From JBEKYH01 sp049511115 (lineage in GTDB: Bacteria > Planctomycetota > Phycisphaerae > Tepidisphaerales > Tepidisphaeraceae), in assembly GCA_049511115.1 (NCBI GenBank), contig JBEKYH010000017.1:1-21327 (forward strand): a DNA stretch of 21,327 nt, read 5' to 3'. The translations under genes and the position numbers were made by a program. Numbering within the stretch: the stretch's first letter is position 1; every line of letters starts with the position of its first letter. This document shows positions 15,661-21,327 of this stretch, one piece after another. Below the pieces are notes generated by a model, which saw only the letters and a list, made by a program, of their open reading frames with translations, had not been told where the DNA came from and ran no database searches.

Positions 15661-16289
15661 GAAGGCTTGGTCCCCAGTTGCGTCTTGGCCGCGGAGATCG
15701 TCTCGCGCACGTCCCAGCGATGTTCCAGCAGCCGCTGAAACGCGGGTTCCAGCGCCGCGTTCACCAGCAGCAGGACAATCCCGCAGCCAATGCCCGCGAG
15801 CGTGGCCCAGATGCTCCCCGCGAAATTGCGCACAATTCGCTCGCTGGCCAGGCTCGCCGCGTCGTCGGCGCCAGGGGAATTCAGGGCCAGGCCGATGGCC
15901 AGAACGGTCCCCATGATTCCCAGCAGCGGGTAAATCTCGATCGACGTGCGCGCGATGCTGTAAAGCGTCTCAAAGCGCGAGGAGCGCAGATAGGTCTTGC
16001 TCTCGTCCTTGGCCAAGATTTTTTCGTAGAGCTTCTTCTGATCGTCCCCCCGCGCCGGATCGCTCAGCACTTCGCGGATATTTCCCAGAAACGAATCAAC
16101 GCGCTCGTCGATAGAAGCATCCGGGTCCTGGTCGGCATGGCTGGAAAAGCCCCGGGTTAGGTTCTCCAGATGCGCCGCCAGCCACTGGGCCTGGCGGCAG
16201 CGCTGACGCCACAACCAGGCAAAACCAAGCATGTGCGCGAAGGCCAGTAGAAGGATGAACCAGTAGAAATGATCGCAGATCGCCTGCAT
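15657..16289 (-). CDS. MotA/TolQ/ExbB-family proton-channel protein
   Basis: This 210-aa protein has three membrane segments: YWFILLLAFAHMLGFAWLW (about residues 9-27), LYSIARTSIEIYPLLGIMGT to LAIGLAL (about 122-150), and FAGSIWATLAGIGCGIVLL to LLVNAALEP (about 163-190). The LLGIMGTV and GSIWATLAGIGCGI motifs are typical of ExbB/TolQ. It should form the pentameric inner-membrane channel around the ExbD subunit encoded next. A frame extension to a TTG at 16349 exists, but the ATG at 16289 has AAGGA five bases upstream and is chosen. The gene follows the GH28-like gene after 79 bases. Strong family assignment. Confidence 0.9.
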   Translation of the reverse strand: MQAICDHFYWFILLLAFAHMLGFAWLWRQRCRQAQWLAAHLENLTRGFSSHADQDPDASIDERVDSFLGNIREVLSDPARGDDQKKLYEKILAKDESKTYLRSSRFETLYSIARTSIEIYPLLGIMGTVLAIGLALNSPGADDAASLASERIVRNFAGSIWATLAGIGCGIVLLLVNAALEPAFQRLLEHRWDVRETISAAKTQLGTKPS

Positions 16290-16368
16290 GACCGTCCTTG
16301 GATTCTCAATCGTATCGGAGCGAATGCGGAAATGGAACGGTTGAAGCAACGTTTTAGTGAAGAGCCGT

Positions 16369-17754
16369 TTAGTGCGCGCCGGACGAATTGGCGGCGAAAT
16401 TGGCGGGTGTCACATCCTGCACATCAATGAAGGCCGTCGCCGGGCGGGCATCAGGTTTGAGGGTCGTCATCTTAATATTGTCGAGCTTTATCCCACTGAC
16501 GTGGCGGGCGTAGATGCCAAAGGCAGGGATGATCGGGCCGAACATGTCATATTCGGGATAGGACGATTCCTCTTCGGGCAGCGTAACGGTTGCGGCCTTC
16601 GCCGGAGCGCCACCGGGTAGTTCCATCTGAATGTTCTGCAAGGTGACGCCCGCGATGGGGTGGTGGGGAACGCCGTTGATGAGCATGCCGACCATCCCTA
16701 TGTTTTTGGCGGTCACATTTTGAATCGTGATGCCGGTGAGTTGGCCGGGGGTCGTTTTGGGCTGCTCACCCTGGCGGAAGATTTTGAGGCGCGAGCCGAG
16801 GCGCAGGCTGATCGGCACCCCCACGCCGTCCATGGTGAGGTCGTGGATGTTCACGTGGCTGAGGTTTCCGCCGTCAACAGTATAGAGGGCAATGCCGGCC
16901 ATCGCGGTATTGCTGATCTGGCAATTGGAGACATTGATGTCGTCAAACCCGCCGATGGATTCGGTGCCGAGCTTGATCGCGTTGGTCCGGGTGGAGAGCT
17001 TGCAATCACTCGCGGTGATGTCGCGGCACAGGCGCGTGTCGCTGGTGGATTTGATGACCAGTGCGTCGTCGCCGCTGATCACGTCGCAGTTGTGCACCTG
17101 GAAGGCTTCGCTGGAATCAATATTGATGCCATCGTTGTTGCGCAAATTTTCGTCGCGGGAGCGAATGGTGATGCCGTCGATGACAACCCCTTTGGACTCG
17201 AAGAAATTCAGCGTCCAGGCCCCCGGATTTTCCAGGTGCACATTTTTCACGCTGACATTCGTGCAGCGCACCCAGCGCACCAGAAATGGCCGCATGGTGT
17301 AGCTCTTTTCGCTCGCGGCCAGCCTGGCCCCCTGCCCGTCGACGGTTCCGCTTCCCTCAATACCAACGTGGTCGGCATCAACCGCGACGATGAGTGCGTG
17401 GCCCAGCGGATTGCCGGCCCCGTCGATGAACGGATCGACATTGCGGTAATCAGCGGCGTTGGTGCTGCCGAGCAAGGTGGCCTGATCGTCGAGTTGCAAG
17501 GTGACGTTGCTCTTGAGCTGGATCGTGCCGGTGAGGTAGCGGCCGGGGGGAAAGTGAATCGTGCCGCCGCCGGAGGAGGAGCAGTCGTCGATGGTTTTTT
17601 GGATGGCGTTGGTGTTCAGCGTTGTGCCGTCGCCGAGGATGCCGGATTTGGTGGCGTCGATTACGGTGACCGGGGCGGCTGCGACGGGCAGTGCCGCGAA
17701 AATAACACTGAGCGAAGCGAGCGACGGCCAAATCGCGGCTTTGAAACGAGCCAT
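16369..17754 (-). CDS. GH28-family (polygalacturonase-like) beta-helix enzyme
   Basis: This 461-aa exported protein has a signal peptide (MARFKAAIWPSLASLSVIFA, cut near VAAAP), the pectate-type opening GILGDGTTLNTNAIQKTIDD (39-58), SGGGTIHFPPGRYLTGTI (61-78), and right-handed beta-helix coils. Active-site motifs include NNDGINIDSS (206-215) and GDDALVIKS (228-236), supplying the expected Asp residues. The Gly-His-Gly motif seen in true polygalacturonases is replaced by STRTN near 254-258, though IKLGTES follows (260-266). It may therefore cut another uronide or rhamnose-containing polymer, or bind without the usual chemistry. The ATG at 17754 gives a standard signal peptide; a TTG at 17790 is less likely. 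It lies between a surface protein gene and exbB. Confidence 0.9.
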   Translation of the reverse strand: MARFKAAIWPSLASLSVIFAALPVAAAPVTVIDATKSGILGDGTTLNTNAIQKTIDDCSSSGGGTIHFPPGRYLTGTIQLKSNVTLQLDDQATLLGSTNAADYRNVDPFIDGAGNPLGHALIVAVDADHVGIEGSGTVDGQGARLAASEKSYTMRPFLVRWVRCTNVSVKNVHLENPGAWTLNFFESKGVVIDGITIRSRDENLRNNDGINIDSSEAFQVHNCDVISGDDALVIKSTSDTRLCRDITASDCKLSTRTNAIKLGTESIGGFDDINVSNCQISNTAMAGIALYTVDGGNLSHVNIHDLTMDGVGVPISLRLGSRLKIFRQGEQPKTTPGQLTGITIQNVTAKNIGMVGMLINGVPHHPIAGVTLQNIQMELPGGAPAKAATVTLPEEESSYPEYDMFGPIIPAFGIYARHVSGIKLDNIKMTTLKPDARPATAFIDVQDVTPANFAANSSGAH

Positions 17755-17840
17755 ATGTTGAAGGATATGGCGCTGTCTGCGGATTAACAACGCTCACTTG
17801 ATTGCGAAAGTTTTGTGAGCATTGCCGTTTTTTGGCCGCC

Positions 17841-20678
17841 CTAATTCCCGGCCACGGTGATATCCGGAATCTCCAGCGGCTTATCCGCCACGTCGGGGGT
17901 GATCGGCGGCATAGTGAACGTGGCCTCCGCCCTCTGACCTCCAACCTCGCCGACGCGCTGGAGCGTCAAGTGAATCTGATAATCTCCTGGTTGGACGCCC
18001 TCAATATGAAACGTGTTGCCACCGCCGTATTCCAGGGCGTACGCCGCAGTCGCTGGCGGCATAATTGGGTGTGATTGAAGGTACTCCCGTCCAGCGGGCG
18101 TGGCAGCAAATTCCCTCGTCCACGCGTCGCGCACTTCAGCAGAGCCGGTTTTCACGGCGTCAGGCATTGGGAGGATGATGGGGACCGTGGGAGGATTGGT
18201 AACAGTGGAGCTAACCACGTACTGACCGCCAAGGACAGTATCCGGGAGGATGACTTTCACCAACACCTTCCGGCCGCCGCTCAGATTTACCACGACCGTC
18301 TTCCCTGGCTCCACCATGGCCTGCACAAGCTGTGTCACTCCCGAAACGCGGACCTGTGGGTAATGTGGAGCCATTGTCTGCGAAAATCGACGGAAGATGA
18401 GGGCGCGCCCCGGCTCCACCTTTTGGAAAGTGAAGCGCCCGCCGGCGCCAAGGTGTACGACCCTGACCGTCCCACCCTGCGATTCAGGACCGTCCGACGG
18501 ATTATTGAGGATTGAGTCCTCAACGATATCGCTTCCTTCCGCCGGCTCATTTCCAAGCATTACTCGCCCCTCGACGCTGCCCCAGGCGAGCAGATGAATA
18601 TCGGCGGACTTGGCGATTTCGTCCTGATTGAGGCACGCGAAGCCATCAGAGTTACAGGCCTCGATCAAAAACTCGCCTGTTTGCGGGGAAAGGTCGTATG
18701 TGCCGTCGGCCGCACTTGCCGTGATCCTTCCCGCACGGTCCATAAGGACGTCGCCGTTGTGTATGTACACGGTCGGTCCCAGACTGGGAATCTCCGCCGC
18801 CACGCGAACGTCGGCCGCGGGCTTGCCATCAATCCCGTAAACATGGCCGACGATGTCCTTGGCACGCGTCAATTGGAAATCCACAGTCCCCGAGCCGTAT
18901 TGCACCTCGGAAACCGCTGGTAAATAGCCGTGGGCCTCGATGCGCACGTAAGAGGGACATGGTTGTGGAACCGTGAAGACTAGCTCGTATTGCCCGGCTC
19001 TGAACTGCTGTGGCGGATGATCGGCGTCAATGACGTAATTGACCGAATGATGGGTGTCCTGCGCATAGCCAGCTATGGCAACAAAGCCGTCGATCGGGAG
19101 ATGGGTTTCAGCGTCAAGGACCGAACCGGTGAAAGTAATCGCTTGGCGGACCCCCGGCGTGGTCTCGCTCCCCGGTTGCAGTGAGGTCGTCACCGTGATG
19201 TCGGGAATCTGAAGCGGCTGATCTGCAACATCTGGAGTTATTGGCGGCATGGTGAAGGTGGCTTCGGATTGTACCAATTGATCGTCATTTGGACCGAAGT
19301 ACACTTCGATTTTAATTTCAATGTGATAATCTCCCGGCTTCACGCCCTCGATATGGAAGGTGCCAGTGTCGCCGAACTCCAACCAATACATCGACGATGT
19401 AGGCGCGGCCTCGGGGTGAGCCTGAAAATATTCGCGTCCTGACGGCGTAGCGGCATAGAGCAGTTTCCACCGAAGTTGCTCTTCCGGCGTTTGCTTTTTC
19501 ACTTCGTCGGGCATTTGCGCGATAACCTGCGCGGTCGGGGTAGCGCCGGCCGCGAGGGTATAGCGATACTTGTCGAAACTGTCAGGAATGATGATTCTGC
19601 CGACGACCTCGCGACCGCCGCCGCCAAGATTCACCGTTGCCGTCTTTCCGGACTGCACATTAAGGATCGTGGCGAAGGTTGCGACGCTGCCAACCATGCG
19701 ATTTGGTGGGCCGATGTGTGCCGGGATCACTCGCGAGACCTGCACGTGACCCGGCCGAACGTCGGTGACAACAAAGTGTCCGTCGGCGTCAGATTTCGCT
19801 GTAGCATAGGCAATTACGCTGGGCTCAAGCATAGCATTGGCCGCTGAGGCAACGATAACGTCGCGTCCCGCCTCTGGCTTAGTGCCAAGCATAATGCGCC
19901 CTTCCACGCTTCCCCAAGGCAGGAGATGAACGTCGGCCGACTTGGCGATGTCATCCTGAGTAGGCTGTGCGTAGCCGTCCGGACTGCACGCCACAATCAT
20001 AAAGTCACCTGTTTGAGGAGGTAGATCATAGGTGCCGTCAGCTAAGCTTGTTGCCACAATCCCAGGTCGAACATCCAGTCGTCCTTTTGGTTGGACAGAG
20101 ACATTTGACGCACCGAGTATGGACGCAGCAACGCTGACATTGGCCGCGGGCTTACCATCGATTCCGTATACATGGCCGATAATGTCTTTGCCTGGTGTCA
20201 ATTCAAAATTTACCGTCGCCGAACCAACTTGCGCCGCCGAGACCGCCGGCGTATAGCCGCGGGCTTCAATGCGTACGACGTAGTCCCGATTTGGGGGTAC
20301 ATTGGCCCCTGGGGTCACCGTGTAGCTGCCCCCGGTAAACTGCGCAGGTATTTGGGGGGCGGGATTGTAAATAATGTGGAGCGAATCCTGAGCGGACTTG
20401 TAACCAACCATCACTATGAATGCGTCCACAGGTTGATGGGTCAGTGCGTCGATAACCGTCCCGGTGAACGTCGGTCGATTGGAAACCATTTGTACATTGA
20501 CGACGGGGGAGTTGGACGGCGCCTTCCCAACATACTGCACCGGCGGACAGACATAGGCATATAGGATCCAGGCCGAGGCGCCTAACAACACAAAGAAAAC
20601 CATCGCCACCGACATGACTTCGCCCAACACCGACGATCGCTGCCCGGAAAAACTTGCTCGATTTGGAGTCTGGCGCAT
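17841..20678 (-). CDS. Large membrane-anchored protein with two tandem carboxypeptidase-regulatory-like modules
   Basis: This 945-aa protein has a membrane anchor at about residues 22-44 and then two homologous halves, about 69-500 and 514-945. Each half begins with FTGTVIDALTHQPVDAF or FTGSVLDAETHLPIDGF. Each then has RIEARGYTPAVS or RIEAHGYLPAVS, GHVYGIDGKPAA, an S/P-PQTG strand, DDIAKSADVHLLPWGSVEGR or its match, AATPSGREYFQAHP or AATPAGREYLQSHP, and a FTMPPITPDVAD end. These are beta-sandwich units of the transthyretin-like carboxypeptidase-regulatory type, probably exposed on the cell surface. No enzyme motif is visible. The frame extends to 20792, but the ATG at 20678 has AGAGGG six bases upstream. 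It is first in the candidate operon. Function is inferred as structural or polymer-binding. Confidence 0.85.
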   Translation of the reverse strand: MRQTPNRASFSGQRSSVLGEVMSVAMVFFVLLGASAWILYAYVCPPVQYVGKAPSNSPVVNVQMVSNRPTFTGTVIDALTHQPVDAFIVMVGYKSAQDSLHIIYNPAPQIPAQFTGGSYTVTPGANVPPNRDYVVRIEARGYTPAVSAAQVGSATVNFELTPGKDIIGHVYGIDGKPAANVSVAASILGASNVSVQPKGRLDVRPGIVATSLADGTYDLPPQTGDFMIVACSPDGYAQPTQDDIAKSADVHLLPWGSVEGRIMLGTKPEAGRDVIVASAANAMLEPSVIAYATAKSDADGHFVVTDVRPGHVQVSRVIPAHIGPPNRMVGSVATFATILNVQSGKTATVNLGGGGREVVGRIIIPDSFDKYRYTLAAGATPTAQVIAQMPDEVKKQTPEEQLRWKLLYAATPSGREYFQAHPEAAPTSSMYWLEFGDTGTFHIEGVKPGDYHIEIKIEVYFGPNDDQLVQSEATFTMPPITPDVADQPLQIPDITVTTSLQPGSETTPGVRQAITFTGSVLDAETHLPIDGFVAIAGYAQDTHHSVNYVIDADHPPQQFRAGQYELVFTVPQPCPSYVRIEAHGYLPAVSEVQYGSGTVDFQLTRAKDIVGHVYGIDGKPAADVRVAAEIPSLGPTVYIHNGDVLMDRAGRITASAADGTYDLSPQTGEFLIEACNSDGFACLNQDEIAKSADIHLLAWGSVEGRVMLGNEPAEGSDIVEDSILNNPSDGPESQGGTVRVVHLGAGGRFTFQKVEPGRALIFRRFSQTMAPHYPQVRVSGVTQLVQAMVEPGKTVVVNLSGGRKVLVKVILPDTVLGGQYVVSSTVTNPPTVPIILPMPDAVKTGSAEVRDAWTREFAATPAGREYLQSHPIMPPATAAYALEYGGGNTFHIEGVQPGDYQIHLTLQRVGEVGGQRAEATFTMPPITPDVADKPLEIPDITVAGN

Positions 20679-20684
20679 GTCGTG

Positions 20685-20690
20685 CCCTCT
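20685..20690 (-). promoter_or_regulatory. Shine-Dalgarno site of the 945-aa gene
   Basis: Reads AGAGGG on the minus strand, six bases before the ATG at 20678. It supports this start over the 38-codon longer frame. Confidence 0.65.
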
Positions 20691-20699
20691 TTGTACTGC

Positions 20700-20728
20700 A
20701 TTGTACCACAAGCAAATGCTCGCAACGA
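20700..20728 (-). promoter_or_regulatory. Candidate operon promoter with extended -10
   Basis: On the minus strand TGG precedes TACAAT (box at 20700-20705), an extended -10 element. A weak TCGTTG lies 17 bases upstream (20723-20728). It is 21 bases before the ATG at 20678 and could drive the long minus-strand gene run. Confidence 0.4.
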
Positions 20729-20740
20729 TAACGTGCGACG

Positions 20741-20784
20741 GAAGCTGCAAGGGTGACAGGTCACAGAAGCTGCAAAAGTGACAG
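20741..20784. repeat. Two copies of a 19-base direct repeat
   Basis: GAAGCTGCAAGGGTGACAG (20741-20759) and GAAGCTGCAAAAGTGACAG (20766-20784) differ at two bases and are spaced 25 bases apart. They lie just upstream of the candidate promoter of the 945-aa gene. They could be activator or repressor sites, or the internal repeats at the end of a lost insertion sequence; no transposase is present. Confidence 0.6.
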
Positions 20785-20792
20785 CCACCCAA

Positions 20793-21327
20793 ATCGCCAG
20801 AATCTCATCGATCTTTGCCGCCCTTTCACGGCGGACCGACCCATCTCCAAAACCGCGACCGCCAACCACACCAGCGATCTTACGACAAATGAAAACGTTC
20901 AATCATTCAACAAATCTTTCCGCGTTCCTGGCGAAAAAACCCATTTCACCCCAGAAACCATCCCGCTCAGGCGACCACAAACGCGGCAATACAACGCAGA
21001 CATTTCGCCGCAAATCCCGCCACCACAAGCGTCTTTCGCAATCTTGTGTTTAACGGCCGGAATATTCCTCGCCAGTCTTATAGAGGGGCAGTAGTTTTTT
21101 CACGACTCATTCCTACCATCACAAAGCAACTAACCGAAAGGGAATCCATGCTCCATTGAACCGCATTTGATCATTCAATTCTTCTTCGCGTTCTTCGCTT
21201 ACTTCGCGCCTTCGCGTTGAGAGAATTGATTGGCTTTCCCGCTGAAAGTCCCCAGCCTTTTCGCAGCCTTCCCGGCAGCGAAAAGAATCGGGCCGGCGCC
21301 CGCAAGCTGGTGCTTCTATCCACCCCT
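20793..21327. other. Gene-free right end of the window
   Basis: No frame in this stretch gives a protein I recognise or one with good start signals. It is A/C-rich on the plus strand. It holds a ten-base palindrome GGAATATTCC at 21059-21068 and a TTCGCG repeat cluster, listed separately. A gene may begin beyond the window. Confidence 0.6.
21185..21216. repeat. Short tandem TTCGCG repeats
   Basis: TTCGCG or TTCGCT starts at 21185, 21194, 21203 and 21211, a period of eight to nine bases. On the minus strand this reads as CGCGAAG-type units. Similar intergenic nine-base arrays occur in a range of environmental bacteria; their role is unknown to me. Confidence 0.5.

Noticed and set aside
16660..17787. 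375-codon open frame on the plus strand
   Set aside because: It is exactly antisense to the GH28-like gene, has no family motif, and its length is explained by the GC-rich codon use of the real gene.
20753..21094. 113-codon open frame on the plus strand
   Set aside because: It has no Shine-Dalgarno site, no recognisable domain and unusual composition, and it begins inside the direct repeats.

Overview
The window is GC-rich and gene-dense, and almost every gene lies on the minus strand. The gene families suggest a soil or freshwater planctomycete, probably of the Phycisphaerae/Tepidisphaerales type. They include secreted carboxypeptidase-regulatory-like multidomain proteins, a tandem DUF4159 protein with ExbB/ExbD and MoxR, Thr-Thr-Gln-Pro-rich linkers, SEL1 repeats and plant-polysaccharide glycosidases. 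The taxonomy is inferred from family content only; no rRNA or tRNA is present.

Left part (1-8000). An SH3b-domain envelope protein runs off the left edge on the minus strand. Divergent to it is an exported Gly/Asn-rich protein, followed by the degraded 3' tail of a second copy of the same family. Next, on the minus strand, come a secreted GH30 glycosidase and a chimeric ORF in which the first 43 codons of a VapC PIN toxin are joined in frame to a carboxypeptidase-regulatory-like C-terminus. A small VapB-like antitoxin gene, which I found by reading the sequence, sits just upstream and overlaps the chimera by ATGA. Then follow hemL, a DUF4160/DUF2442 pair, a GNAT acetyltransferase fragment on the plus strand, and an OmpR/PhoB-type response regulator with no kinase nearby.

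Middle (8000-10036). A Tat-exported Rieske protein (plus) and a membrane-anchored SEL1-repeat protein (minus) converge on a strong bidirectional terminator. A 346-base gene-free stretch then carries a cluster of short palindromes.

Right part (10037-20678). Eight minus-strand genes are closely spaced and may form one long operon. In transcription order they are: a 945-aa protein with two tandem carboxypeptidase-regulatory-like modules, a GH28-like beta-helix enzyme, ExbB/TolQ, ExbD, a second ExbD-like periplasmic protein, a tandem DUF4159 protein, a 617-aa protein sharing the same module, and a MoxR AAA+ ATPase. My reading is an envelope machine powered by the proton-motive force that serves large cell-surface proteins and polysaccharide use. 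This is inference from gene order, not known function. The last 649 bases carry a candidate promoter and two sets of short repeats but no convincing gene.

The most unusual items are the VapC/carboxypeptidase-regulatory chimera, the two gene remnants, and the ExbBD-DUF4159-MoxR cluster with its thrice-used surface module.
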